DNA of 64,000 nt from Aphelenchoides besseyi (Eukaryota; Nematoda; Chromadorea; Rhabditida; Aphelenchoididae): the NCBI GenBank assembly GCA_024699855.1, contig JAMPIQ010000002.1, positions 62,001 to 126,000 of the forward strand, given 5' to 3'. The notes under the pieces were generated by a model. The model had not been told where the DNA came from, ran no database searches, and was given only the letters and a program-made list of their open reading frames with translations. A program made the position numbers and the translations under genes. Numbering within the stretch: position 1 is the first letter of the stretch; each line of letters opens with the position of its first letter. This document shows positions 46,030 through 57,073 of the stretch, in pieces.

Positions 46030-47708
46030 CAGGGTGTCCCAGCTGAAATCCTCATTTTTACACGCTTATAACTTTTTTATGCGTGAACCGATTTTTATGA
46101 AACTTTTTCTGTTGAATAGCTTGAAGTTTGCATTTTTGTTTCATATCAAATTCGATACAGATTTCTCGACGGAAGTCATCGATAGAAGCAAATTTCTGAA
46201 ATGAGCGCTTTCTTTCACTTGCGTTCTCTCTTTCATTTTTTTCCACTCAAAATTTCGCATGGGGCTTGGTTGGCTAAAATCAAAAAGTTTATGCTTCAAA
46301 TTTCAACGTGTTTTTCATCATTATCGATAACCAGTTCAATCGACGTTCATAATCCGTAATTGCACGATTCACCATATCCTGCGGCAAATTCGCAAATTCG
46401 ATTCGACTTTGCAAGTCGTTCAAATCCGTTGGTTGAGTACGGTAGATTTTTCCTTTGACATATCCCCAAAGAAAGAAGTCACAAGGAGGTAGGTCGGGAC
46501 TATACGGAGGCCACCGATGAGGAGCTGGGGTTGCCGGAGCTCTACGGACCCATTCAGCGCAGTGAAAACGTGTCGTTCAACCAATCCCGGACTGCAACCG
46601 AAAAATGCGGCGGTGCACCGTCTTGCATCCAAATCAACTCGTGGTATTGTGGCCAAGTCAAAATGATCGGGTGCATTTGATCTTGAAGAAGTCGAAGATA
46701 TGAATTGCCGGTCACGTTTTCTCGAGTGAAAAAAGGGCCGATGACTCCACGCTTGCTGATTCCAGCCCAAACCGTCAAACGCGATGAGTGTAACGGTTCC
46801 TCACGATATCTGATGCCAACGTTTGATCAATTCAACGGTCATCTTGATCTCACCAAATCGGGTTTTCATCGGACCAATACCGGAAGTTTTGATGATTAAC
46901 GTGACCGTGAAGTTGAAAGTAAGCTTCATCGGTAAAGATGATGTTCGACAAAAATTCATGTTGAGCATCAATGAGGCCGAGGATTGAAATTGCATGCTCG
47001 ACACGAGCTTGATGGCTGTCGGGACGAAGTTCGTGAAGCACGCGCATCTTGTGTGGGTGGAAATTTTCGGCCTAGAGAATGAGATGACGAAAATTAACAA
47101 ATGATTTCAACCTTCAAAATGCGATGAACGGAAGATTTGGAGGGCATGTTTTCAAGATTTGCTATTGCTCGCACTGAAAGATTTGGATTGTTGCGAATAG
47201 GGTCCAAAATTGCTTCAACGTTCTCTTCGCTACGAGCCGACCTGACAAAGAAATCAGAAAAGGAAATCAAGAAGACGGACCGTGATCGATTCGGTTTTTT
47301 TGCTTCACAAGTCCCGCGATTCAAAAGTTCATCGGTCCAGCGCGAAAAGTTCGATCGGGTACAGAAGCGTGCCGACTTAATCCAAAATGACTGCGGAATT
47401 GACGTTGAACGGACGTTGCACTTCCAGTTTTGGCAAACACCAGAACACAGTACGCCTTTTCTTGAGCAGACCAAACCATGCGAAATTTTGAGTGGAAAAA
47501 AATGAAAGAGAGAACGCAAGTGAAAGAAAGCGCTCATTTCAGAAATTTGCTTCTATCGATGACTTCCGTCGAGAAATCTGTATCGAATTTGATATGAAAC
47601 AAAAATGCAAACTTCAAGCTATTCAACAGAAAAAGTTTCATAAAAATCGGTTCACGCATAAAAAAGTTATAAGCGTGTAAAAATGAGGATTTCAGCTGGG
47701 ACACCCTG
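46030..47708 (-). mobile_element. Mariner/Tc1-superfamily element with 233-bp inverted repeats
   Basis: CAGGGTGTCCCAGCTGAAAT at 46030 and its complement ending 47708 are flanked by TA on both sides (46028-46029, 47709-47710). The inverted repeats are 233 bp (46030-46262 and 47476-47708) and nearly identical, encoding the same 62-residue frame in opposite directions. A transposase remnant lies between them on the minus strand. Near-identity of the repeats suggests recent insertion, while the transposase is broken, so it was probably moved by an enzyme made elsewhere. Confidence 0.88.
46295..47450 (-). pseudogene. Mariner-like transposase, frameshifted
   Basis: On the minus strand the HTH part (RAIANLENMPSKSSVHRIL) is followed by FTDEAYFQLHGHVNHQNF with the first catalytic Asp, IWMQDGAPPHFSVAVRDWL with the second, and in another frame SPDLPPCDFFLWGYVKGKIY with the third. 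A frame change near 46555, just after the second Asp, separates the second and third. Another change separates the N-terminal part near 47090. The DFFLWG form of the third motif is typical of the rosa/DD41D-like branch. No full enzyme can be produced. Confidence 0.8.
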
Positions 47709-48348
47709 TACTCTTGAAAATAAACATTTTCGTCAGTTAAAACCGTTTATGCACTTTGTAAATCAAACTTGATGAGCAATCGACGGGGAATAAAAGCGTT
47801 CAAAGTCAACTAAATGTATTTTTTTCAAAAGGTAAAAAGCTTATTTAATCCTTGACATAACTGTATTTACACACCTGATAGTGGCAGTGAGAAGAAAGCA
47901 ATACTTTAGAATTAAGTTGATCACTCGCTTTGTTCTTACACATCAGAGTGAACAAGAAACGCGGCGTGTGGTCTTCGAAACTTTTGATTTGAATGTTGCG
48001 CATTAATTATTTGTGTCTGTGTCATTTGAACTTGATCAAGATCCCAACGACTTTAATAGAAGTTTTGGATCATGTGTTAAAATGGAATTAAATTTCAATG
48101 ACCGTATAATAAGTTTGTTTTTGGATGTAGTGATACGAATCAATGGCAGTTAAGGTCTTTTTTATGTACAAAACTTGGTCAGAATTCACAACTTTGCATC
48201 AATGTCGGCATCACTTTGCTTCGATTTTGAGATCATTCGCTCTTACTCATCACCATTAGACGTCTTAACTTATCAAATCACAGATAAGAACCGACTGTTC
48301 TTCCGTTCATAAACCTTTGTTTTGCGAATCTCAGACACTCGTTATGTT
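47709..48348. other. Intergenic, no gene seen
   Basis: AT-rich, no supported frame. Confidence 0.5.
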
Positions 48349-49792
48349 ATGTTGAATCGACTTCTGTTGTTTTCGTTAGCGTCCATAAATTTCGGTTCGT
48401 TTTCTTGTGATTGTTTTTGATTTGCGTTTTAGGTGCCTGTTTACGACCCTGTGATGGCAAAATTGTTCTGGTGTTAGATGCTTCTGCAGAAAGTTCGTGG
48501 TTGCCGAAAAAGCTTTTCAACGTAAATTCAACAGTTTCAAGAGATAAATGTATTTGATTTTTAGGAACAAAAGGATTTCGTCAAGAAGCTACTTGCCGCT
48601 TCCAATTTCGAAAACTATGAACGTTTAGTTATTGGATTCTATGATGATCCGGCGACATTAACTAACTTCGGAGATCTCAAAAACGAAAGAGAAGTATTCA
48701 ATTACATTGATTCGATCGAGCAAGGAGTTACACTTGATTGGTTGGGAAAGTATGTTCATGTAGCCACGATTGTTAGCGTCGACTATTCAGTGCTATGTAC
48801 GACGTGTATAAACAAAACTACTCCGACGCTACGATCATATTCTTTGTCTCGCTATGCATCGATTGTAGTGAAACCGGTTATACAACTCAAAATGCACAAG
48901 GACTTCGAGATCAAGGCTTACGAGTGGTTTTGGTTGATCATGCGAGTTCGCATCGTCTTTCCATTGATGACTTAGTAATCGTAGCAAATGATTCGAGCAC
49001 CGTTTTTGATTGGAATCCTCGAAATAGTCTGCCAGTAGATGATTACCACGAATGGTTCAAACAAGTCATAGGATGTCCCGATGCAAAGCCTAGTGAGTTC
49101 GAAATCGATTTAAAAATTACTTTGATTGCAGAACCGCCACTTGTCAATTCCTGTAGAAAACAAATTTTGCTTGTGTTGGATGCATCAATGAAATGGATCG
49201 GTTTAACGGAGAAGCAGTTTAACGTGAACTTTCCATTGACAAACAAAAAACAAACTCAACCTTTAGCATCAAAAGAAACTTGTCAAAAGCCTATTTATCG
49301 GTTCGTATTTCGACGATTTTGAAAGGTTGGCACTTGGATTCTACACAAACAGCACAAATTTGACCACCTTCGGCGATTTTCGAAATGAATTCGACGTTGC
49401 AAAGTACGTGGATTCCATTGAACGAGATTCCACTCTTTTATCATATTTGCAAAAGTAAGATAATGACAATCGTGTTTCACTTGCTCTTTAGTGGACTACA
49501 AGACATCTACGACAAAGCTTATAGTTGGGACGGCAACTTTACAGTTATCTTCTTTGTATCTGACTTGGAAACAAGTGAAGTTGAGACTGCACGACAGAAA
49601 GCAAAACAACTTCAAGATTCGGGAGTTTGTTTGGTATTGGTTGGACACGGTGACTTCAACGACGATTATGTTAACATGGATCGGTTGGCATACGTGACCG
49701 GGGATCCGAACACCGTCTTCGAATGGGAAAACAATTTCGGATTGCCATTTCCGAACTACGTACAATGGTTTAATGAGATAATTGATTGTTAG
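48349..49792 (+). CDS. Secreted protein with two tandem vWA-like domains
   Basis: The signal peptide is MLNRLLLFSLASINFGACLR. Two homologous halves follow, each about 190 residues with matching exon layout. Half one has KIVLVLDASAESSWLPKKLF, ERLVIGFYDDPATLTNFGDL and VVLVDHASS. Half two has QILLVLDASMKWIGL, ERLALGFYTNSTNLTTFGDF and LVLVGHGDFNDDYV. Order and motifs fit von Willebrand A-like folds of nematode secreted proteins. The metal site is degenerate: the canonical D-x-S-x-S reads DASAE in half one and DASMK in half two, so metal-dependent ligand binding is doubtful. No membrane anchor is seen. Introns are 36-45 nt. AATAAA lies at 49818. Confidence 0.75.
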
Positions 49793-49817
49793 TCTACACA
49801 TTTCGTTGTATATTTCA

Positions 49818-49823
49818 AATAAA
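49818..49823 (+). terminator. Poly(A) signal of the vWA-like gene
   Basis: AATAAA lies 26 nt after the stop. Confidence 0.6.
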
Positions 49824-50480
49824 AAACCCGCCCGTTGAATAGTTGATTTGAGTTTGGAAGGAGATTTTTCGGTCTCGTGATTTGCGATAAGTTCCATGAG
49901 AAAGTTTCTTCGTATTGACTTGGAGTTTTGATTGCTAAGTTACACAAAAACGATCGGATGTCATCTTGATGTAATAGCCACATTGCAACGTTGGACTAGT
50001 TGAGAATGTCAAGTGAATATTGATGTAAAGCAAACAGAAACCGACCACTTCCGGGTAAGAATAACTGACCGTTGCCGTCAAATGAAGTCCGGTTAGCTTA
50101 CAAGAAGATGACTTTGAGCAAAAGATCTCTTTCGGCGCAAATGATTTACGTCTTTTTGGAGAAAATCATTTTGGAAGGTGATTATCTTTTGCGTTCCAAA
50201 TTTTTTGTTTCCGCATTCGATTCAGACGCACACGCAATGCAAACGTTTACGCAAATCGCTGCGCCGTTCGAAAAGATTAATGATCACAGGAATTGCCGCG
50301 CCGCACAATGATATCATCCCCGATCGATTCGACGGAAAAAGTGGAGCATTTCTTGGAAATTTTCAAATTTGCGTGGAGGTCATTTTGATGCGCACTTTTG
50401 ACAGACACGAGCGTCCACTCCGTCGTTTTGATTTGTGGTGATAAGTTCGGGAATCTTTTTGCTGTGTCTTCTCGCGCGAA
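49824..50480. other. Intergenic, no supported gene
   Basis: A 79-codon plus frame at 50072 (MPSNEVRLAYKKMTLSKRSL) lacks features. Confidence 0.4.
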
Positions 50481-51723
50481 ATGCTGCTGATTGTGTTCCT
50501 GCTCCCGGCTGTCGTTTCCATCAACGTGAATCCACGCAAATTGACCGGAAAACAGTTGGTCGACTACGTGAATCGGAATGCAAAGTGGAGGGTGAGTTCG
50601 AAGGGTATCGGCTATTGAAAGTCGCGTTTTAGGCGACGACGCGACGTATCGACGCAAACGCAACGAACCTGTTGGCCGGAGTCAAACTCGACTTCCCGCG
50701 GGTTTTGGCATTGGATCAACGATACAAACCGAAAATCTTTTTGAAGAAAATTCAACGCAACGTTCGACTTCCACGTTGGTTTGATGCTCGTCATGGGTGG
50801 TCATATTGTCGAGATCAGATCGACAAGATTCAAGATCAAAGGTAACGGAGCAGACGCACGGTTTAATTTTTTTCCAGTCTTTGCGGTTCCTGTTGGGCAG
50901 TTTCTTCGGCTTCTTCACTACAAGATCGCTTTTGTATTTGGTCTCGTGGATCAATCCAACCGGATTTGAGTGCCATTGACTTGGTAAGCTGTTGTACGGA
51001 GTGCGGTGAAGGTTGTACCGGTGGGTATCCGCATCGGGTGTTCGAATATGCGGAAAAGCAGGGAATTGTATCCGGAGGCAACTTTACGAACAAGAACGGC
51101 TGCAAACCATATCCATTTGCAAACTGTCAAAACGGTCACGGTGACTTCTCCGGACCACAATGTAAAGGCGGAAACAAGGAGGATGTGTGCATACGAACTT
51201 GTCAAACCCCATTTCCTTTCAATTACTATACGGATCGCTATTTTAGTAAGTAGCCGCATTCAATATCTATTAATTGAAGGTTTCAGCAACTGGCAGCGTC
51301 GTGATTCAAAACAATCCAACGGCCATTCAACAAGAACTCTACCGAAGTGGTCCGTTGGTGTTTGGAGCCATGCAAATCTTTGAAGATTTCTTGCACTATC
51401 GAAGTGGCGTATACGAAGTGAGCTTTCTATTCCATTCGTAATTATTTGTTCTTCAGGTAACCGCCGGAAAGTTCATTGGTCTACACGCCGTTCGTCTCGT
51501 AGGTTATGGAGTCGAAAACAACATTCCGTATTGGTAGATTAGTTTTGTTTTGTTCTTTGAACCTTTTTTGTTTAGGTTGGTGGCCAACTCATGGGGTCGC
51601 AGTTGGGGTCAAAACGGTTATTTCAAGATTCGGCGCGGTAACAACGAAGCGAACATCGAAGGCATATCATCGGCCGGATTCCCCGACTTTGGACGTTCGT
51701 CTCCGGCTTTCGATCATTTATAA
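50481..51723 (+). CDS. Cathepsin B-like cysteine protease with altered occluding loop
   Basis: Papain-family (C1A) protease, about 340 residues, secreted or lysosomal. The signal peptide is [14 protein letters not shown] short propeptide has [11 protein letters not shown]. The mature enzyme starts near [11 protein letters not shown]. The oxyanion Gln and nucleophile lie in [10 protein letters not shown], followed by [20 protein letters not shown]. The catalytic His is in [11 protein letters not shown] and the Asn in [20 protein letters not shown]. The loop that holds the His-His pair in classical cathepsin B reads [14 protein letters not shown] here, with only one His, so carboxydipeptidase activity is probably reduced or lost. 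Six exons. AATAAA lies at 51727. Confidence 0.9.
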
Positions 51724-51726
51724 GAA

Positions 51727-51732
51727 AATAAA
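51727..51732 (+). terminator. Poly(A) signal of the cathepsin B-like gene
   Basis: AATAAA lies 3 nt after the stop codon. Confidence 0.6.
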
Positions 51733-52141
51733 CACTTTTGCGAATTCCCATCGGACTTCAAACGACTCGCTTTGACGTGAAATGAGAAACCAATTTTGTT
51801 TAGTGCGCACGGCAAAACCGGAAGCCATAAATTTCTTCTCTTGGCCCAACAATCGCCAAAATAAGCTCCGGGTCGGAGGAAAAAACGTCTGAACCCGCGT
51901 CGGACAAGCTTTGGCCCGACGTGGTCCCAAAAAAAGTTTACGCATTGCGTGGCCTTTCGAAAACCGCTTCTCGCTCTCTCCACACTCAATTTCGTTCTCT
52001 TTTCCCCCAAAAAACAATATGCGAGATTTCGGAGTCCGCTTTCTGGCCACTTTCCGTTGCTCTTCCAAAAAATTTTCTAGTTGATTTCACTGCGTGAACA
52101 TTCTCCCCGTGACTCCACGCTTCTTCTCAAATGGGCCGGAC
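51733..52141. other. Intergenic, no supported gene
   Basis: Overlapping basic minus frames (51714-52068) are shadows of low-complexity GC-mixed DNA; no features. Confidence 0.4.
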
Positions 52142-53234
52142 ATGAACGCGTATCGACGGACAATCCTGTAAATCTCGAGTTTCCCGTACGCCAACTGATT
52201 ATTTCCTCCGTTTTCAGGATCACGGGCTCCACCGATGGAGTCGGACGACAAGTGGCGTTGGAGTTGGCGGCCAAATCCGAGAACTTTCTGATCATTCACG
52301 GTCGAACCCAAAAAAACTGCGAACGTCTTCTGCAGGACATTGCTATTGAACAGAAGATCTTGGCGCCTTCGAATTGCGGTTTCGTGGTCGCCGACTTCAC
52401 GGATTTTCAGCAGGTGCGTACTTTCGCCCTCCAACTCCTTTGATTTATGTTCGCGGGAATCTCTGGCGACGTTTCCGGAAAAACGTTCGTTCATCTCGCG
52501 ATTTCAGGTCGTGCGTATGGCCGATGAGATCAAACGAAATTACCACAAACTGAACGTTTTCATCGGCTGTGCGTCCGTTTTGGCGAAACGCAAACTGACA
52601 ACCAAAAACGGTCTCGAATCTCAATTCCAAATTAACCACTTGGCGCATTTCACTTTGCTAAACTTGTTGCTTCCAATCTTGGAACAAAACGTTCCATCGC
52701 GCATTCTAACCGTAGGATCAATGCTTCACGCCTTGTAAGTTCATAAGCACTCGTTATACTTCAAGAACCCCTTCAGAAACCCGATTGATTGGACGGATGT
52801 GAATTGCGACAGAATTTACGACAAATTTATTCAATACTCTCGAACGAATCTCATGAATCACCTAATGACCTTCTATTTGCATCGTCTTTTCTTCAAACAT
52901 CACTTGGAGTTTCGCGTCTGCGTTAACATCGTTGATGCCGATCAGAAAACGGATCGTCACTGTCGGTAAGTCACGAGCTCAAAGCTTCCGAATCTCTTCG
53001 TTTAGTTCCACGAACTTGTCGGCTTCGTACCCGAACCTCTGCGCTCATTCCGGCGCTGTTCACACGTTGGTTCGTTTGGCCGAAAGTCCCGAGTTCGCGT
53101 CCGTGAGTGGAAAATACTACAACGCCGTTGGGAAAGAGATCGCCTCGGCCCCCGAAGTTATGGACATTCGCATTCAAGAGCGTCTTTGGCAAATGAGTTC
53201 CGATTATTGTCGTGAATTGGGAGTCGAATTATAA
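52142..53234 (+). CDS. Short-chain dehydrogenase/reductase-like protein with altered active site
   Basis: About 305 residues over six exons. ATG 52142 opens MNAYRRTIL, which splices into ITGSTDGVGRQVALELAAKS, the T-G-x3-G-x-G nucleotide loop. Then follow FLIIHGRTQKN, FVVADFTDFQQ, VFIGCASVLAKRKL (place of the usual NNAG), LTTKNGLESQFQINHLAHFT, ILTVGSMLHAL (Ser present) and QYSRTNLMNHLMTFYLHRLF. The usual Y-x3-K reads Y-S-R-T-N, so the catalytic Lys is replaced. The sequence is nearest to DHRS12/retinol-dehydrogenase-like SDRs. The cofactor loop is kept and the chemistry motif is not, so a non-catalytic or altered role is likely. The gene is convergent with the one at 53272. Confidence 0.8.
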
Positions 53235-53271
53235 ACCTTTTTTTATTGACTACACAAATCAAATCGACAAC

Positions 53272-53620
53272 TTAAATTCCACTAACTGTTTTTGCCGAAG
53301 TTGCAACTGAAAATGTTCGAATCGTTTCGTTCTCAGCGAATCCCCGAACTCACCAACATAAAGAAGGACCATAAGAATGGAGAGGATCACAACGTTGATA
53401 CACAAGATGATCGTGTTCTTGTCGAAATGTGCTTCAGCGGCCTCAACAATGGACTGATGACGTGAAGACGACGGCGCTGAATGACCAGGACCTGTAAAGG
53501 GCGAGTATACGGTTTGTTGGCAGTCTTGCTCTGTAGTCAACTCACCTGCAAGAATTCCGCCTGGAAACGAACCCGAACGACGACGTGCGTGCATTCTTTC
53601 TGAAAGCCCGAAGAAGAACA
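53272..53620 (-). CDS. Small single-pass membrane protein
   Basis: Three exons give about 80 residues: MFFFGLSERMHARRRSGSFP, then SAPSSSRHQSIVEAAEAHFD, then a 20-residue membrane segment (IILCINVVILSILMVLLYVV) and a short tail to a stop at 53272. The N-terminus is basic and Ser-rich. The membrane segment near the C-terminus suggests a tail-anchored protein. The family is not recognised. Its 3' end is only 38 bp from that of the convergent SDR gene. Confidence 0.6.
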
Positions 53621-53759
53621 TCAACAGTGCAATTTGAGAATCTCCCGAAGATCAACAGCGAAACCAAGTGGTAAACACGTGAATCAAACGCCGCGGCTGT
53701 CCGGGTTTTTGCAACTCGGGACAATAAACAAATGGATGATGGCTAACTGAAGGCCTTTT

Positions 53760-54480
53760 GCTCACTTCTTATGATCTCAAAATCGAAAAAACACCTCGTC
53801 TTTAAGGCGTTGGAAAAGATCGTTGAAAAGCCTCACAAGTAGATTGCAGTGATTTTCGCAATCTCAACGTGACAACTTACTGGTGGAATTCGCAATCTTT
53901 GCGTTGAAACGATAAGGAGATGGGAATTGTAAAGAGTGTACGGTAGATCAGAAACATTACTTCGTCTACAACCTTACGCTCAAAAAGCACGTTCGTTTTC
54001 CGGTCATTTCGAACGTGCGCAATTTGAAAGTCGCAAAAAATTGAATCTTTTGACGAAAAAATTGCCCAATTGCAACGTTCCAAGACGTCGCGATTCGAAA
54101 GCGTCTTAAACCGCACCAATAAGTCGAAGGATAGGTCCGGAGATTAACGCAAAAACGTAAGATCACGCTCTCATACGGACGTTAAAATCGAAAGTGTGCC
54201 GTCGGACGCGAAGACGCGTTCGCTTTTTTGGACACGTCCGGACGCCGATTAGCAGCTGACACACGAGGAAGAACGAGGTGTTTGGGACAAAGACAATGAT
54301 GAGCACAAAAAATATCCGCTGCGTTCACTAATTAGTCACAAGTTACGTTTATTGCGTTCGGAAAAACGTAAATGTACGAATCAAATTAAACGCAAATTTC
54401 CGGGTTCCCGTCACGACAGATGCGATTTCGTTCGGAATCAACGTCACTTCGAGACGCAACTCCCTGCCAACTCGAGGATA
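53760..54480 (+). pseudogene. Possible decayed coding remnant
   Basis: The plus-strand frame from about 53990 to 54480 is rich in Lys, Arg and Asp codons (for example HEEERGVWDKDNDEHKKYPL near 54260) and is broken by only a few stops. The minus-strand frames overlapping it look less natural. No family is recognisable. It may be an old pseudogene or a rapidly evolving gene with missed introns. Confidence 0.25.
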
Positions 54481-54489
54481 TGATTCTGC

Positions 54490-55639
54490 AACGATGCGCT
54501 TCATCGAACAAGTGATTTGGATTCTGATGTCAAAAGATGTTTTTAAGGGCTTCCAAAATGCAAAGATTTGGTCCAATTAGACTTTTTAAGACGTTACATA
54601 ATGAGAAGTATGTTGTCCATAAGCTTTGCTTCAAACTCAGAAAACTTGCAGTTTTGTGGTCTAATCGTGAATTACGTCTTCTACTCATTATAATCCTTGT
54701 ACTTCTCGGCTTCTTTAAGCGATGTCTACAGTATTGTTCTCGCTGTTGCCACTTGGAATTCGATTACAACGAGATTGTTTGTCTATTGGACCTTTTACAT
54801 AACAACTTTAACTGAGTGAATGAAAAGTCTTTTTTGGATCTTACGTGATCCCAAACTTGTTCTCGTATTTAAAATTTCACTGTGTGGACTTCGTTCTCTA
54901 TTGGACTGAATCGACCTTCGAACTCGACATTTGTACTCAAGGTTATTAAACCGTCGAATTGATTCACTTAATTTCTGCGTAATCTTCGGGACATGTACGC
55001 ATCAGAATTGGAATTTGCGCACCGTCGTCATAGTTTCCGTTTAGCCAAAAATGTCTTGTTGTTATGTTTCCCGCGCGTTTGCGACGTTCTGTTTCGTTGC
55101 TTTTTATCACTTCACCGTCGACGTCGATAAAAACGTCGACTACGCTTATCGAAGTCGAACGTTTTTTAACTTCTGCTTTTGCCGCTCAACTGACAGTTCT
55201 CAAGTCCGATGTTTGATCCGATTGCCAGCGAATTCGTGGATCAGTTTGCACGTTGCCATTTTATCGCTGGTACGCCTTCTAACTGTGCGATGACTGTCGA
55301 AGATGCGAATTCTTGGATTGGATTGAAATTAAGACCTCGACAACACTCTCGATCATCTAAAGTTTAGATGTGCGATGAAGTCGCTCGACATCATTATCTC
55401 GGCCGTAATGTTAGCTGCAATAGGTGTGCATTGTTTTCAGGTACACAACAAAAAGTTTTCGTTTAACTTCTTTGCTGAAGAACAATCGCCGACCAAAAGG
55501 CGTGTACACGTGCAGAAAACGAAGGAATTGCGCACTTCGATAAGGTGAGTTTTTCCCGACTGCTATTGTTTTGTTCACTTTGGTAAGAGGACGTAGGATA
55601 TGTTGATTCTGTTGCTTCCAATGATGTCTAGCGATCGAC
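54490..55639. other. Mostly unassigned; one possible small secreted peptide
   Basis: ATG 55385, behind GTTTAG, opens MKSLDIIISAVMLAAIGVHC, a convincing signal peptide. The frame stays open to a GTGAGT at 55544; I could not find its continuation. A hydrophobic 92-codon frame at 54537-54815 is also unassigned. Confidence 0.35.
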
Positions 55640-56520
55640 ATGGTGATGAAAAGTGGGCGATCGCGGAGTTTCGATTTACAAGAAATTTTCACTCTTGAAT
55701 CCAAACGATCACAGAATTTATATCGACCAGTGACCTCGCTTTTAAATCGAATTTCATTACCCGATACAAAACGACAACTAACATCTGCGGTGGTCAAGAA
55801 GTAAGTGGACACTTAAGGAGGTTGAACTTTCGTTTAGAACTTCAGAACATGTCGAACACAATCAAGACCGCTGATTTGATGCTTAAGGCTAATAGCACCG
55901 AAATCCACGCTCATTCCGCATTCCTTTATAACAGCGGATTCTTCACAAAGGACGACAAACAAAACGGTTTTGCCGTGGGTTTTCTTGTCGAGTTTCCAAC
56001 CCACTTTTCGGTCTCAAATGATTCAATCGCCGTTGTTGACTTGGATTACCGTAAGACTGTTGTACACGAACATAAACCACGTTTTGCTTCTTTCTAATCG
56101 CTTCCATTTTCTTAACGATTTTTTTATTCCGATAAACAAAGATCAAATTTTATTGTATTATGGAAGCTACAGTTTGCTGTTTCCCGAAGAAGTCACACGT
56201 TAAGTCAGTGACTAGCCAATTCTACGATATAGTTTCGAAGGCACGCAGTTCTTTTACAAGAAAGTACACAACTTGGCCGCGAAAATGTACATCCACAGGG
56301 TTAATGAAATGGAAACGGCCGTTTTCCCGTTGATTCTTATTCTCACACACGGTAATCAACATCCTGTTAACTCAACTTCTTTTTAGCCATTTCTTTAAAC
56401 AACAAAAATGTCGAGAAACAGCAACGGAAATTGAACGAACTTTACAAGAAATTTCAACATCACTACACGCATAACTACGACAATCTGCCGATTCGATTGG
56501 GAGATCGGATTCTTTTTTAA
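55640..56520 (+). CDS. Divergent BTB-domain protein (BTB5)
   Basis: The first exon, from ATG 55640 (behind TCTAG), reads VMKSGRSRSFDLQEIFTLES and TSLLNRISLPDTKRQ. A GTAAGT...TTTAG intron joins it to KLQNMSNTIKTADLMLKANS, then TEIHAHSAFLYNSGFFTKDD, the A-D-x2-L...H-x3-L...S-x-F-F order of a BTB core. Later exons carry LLYYGSYSLLFPEEV and, after a 35-nt intron ending TTTTTAG, a helical tail ending LPIRLGDRILF. One middle junction (about 56200-56235) could not be resolved in frame. This copy has a different N-terminus from the 17-28 kb set. Confidence 0.55.
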
Positions 56521-56878
56521 AAGGAGCTTAGAGTTTGTTTGCTTCAAAATACTTCTCATTTATTCTTTTAGGACGTTACAAAGACCGAGACAAAATTATC
56601 ATTCTAATGCGTCTCCACGACCTACAAGATCTTGGGACTCACAATCTGCTTTAGGAGAACTCGAAACCTTCGATTAACAATTTATTTATCGCTAAACAAA
56701 ATAGTAAAAACGTTCGACTCCATAGCACAAGTGAAGACATTTTGATGAGGTACAACAGTATCGTGAGTGAAGTTCCTGTCGCGAAATTGGTTGCTCACAA
56801 ATTTTGTGGGCCAATGCGATCAAATTCAATGAATGCTCAGTGAGATCTGGAACGATATTCACTCCAACTTGCGGAAAA
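56521..56878. other. Intergenic, or 3' part of the small secreted gene
   Basis: A minus frame at 56692-56878 ends in a Cys-rich stretch (RYCCTSSKCLHLCYG). It could be a further exon of the neighbouring secreted peptide gene, but no clean splice pair links them. Confidence 0.3.
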
Positions 56879-57073
56879 CTAACTATTGGCTTTGCGCTTA
56901 GAACCGCGCAAACAAGGTTGATGTTGGCCGGGATACGTGCAAATCTCTTCGAGATATTTGATGTTATGATGCAAACATTCCTGCGAATCGTTGACTTGTT
57001 CATACAACATAATCTCGGTTATCGGAACACCACTGACAAATACCATAACAAAAATAAAGCCACAAAAACGCAT
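56879..57073 (-). CDS. Small secreted Cys-containing peptide
   Basis: A 64-codon frame opens MRFCGFIFVMVFVSGVPITE, a signal peptide. Residues with three spaced Cys (SQECLHHN, LEEICTYPG, HQPCLRG) follow, ending with a basic SKRKANS. The size and dibasic end fit a peptide hormone or toxin-like secreted peptide, but no family is identified and a downstream exon may exist. It is probably extracellular. Confidence 0.4.
   Translation of the reverse strand: MRFCGFIFVMVFVSGVPITEIMLYEQVNDSQECLHHNIKYLEEICTYPGQHQPCLRGSKRKANS

Noticed and set aside
46058..46246. Identical 62-codon frames at 46058 (minus) and 47492 (plus) as a duplicated gene
   Set aside because: They lie wholly inside the mariner terminal inverted repeats and are explained by repeat identity.
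51714..52068. Two overlapping basic minus-strand frames of 98-116 codons
   Set aside because: No signal peptide, domain or splice context; they lie between the poly(A) end of the protease gene and the start of the SDR gene.
56692..57073. Insulin-like peptide
   Set aside because: The CC-x4-C-x3-C pattern in the downstream frame does not fit the insulin A-chain CC-x3-C-x8-C, and no B-chain motif is present.
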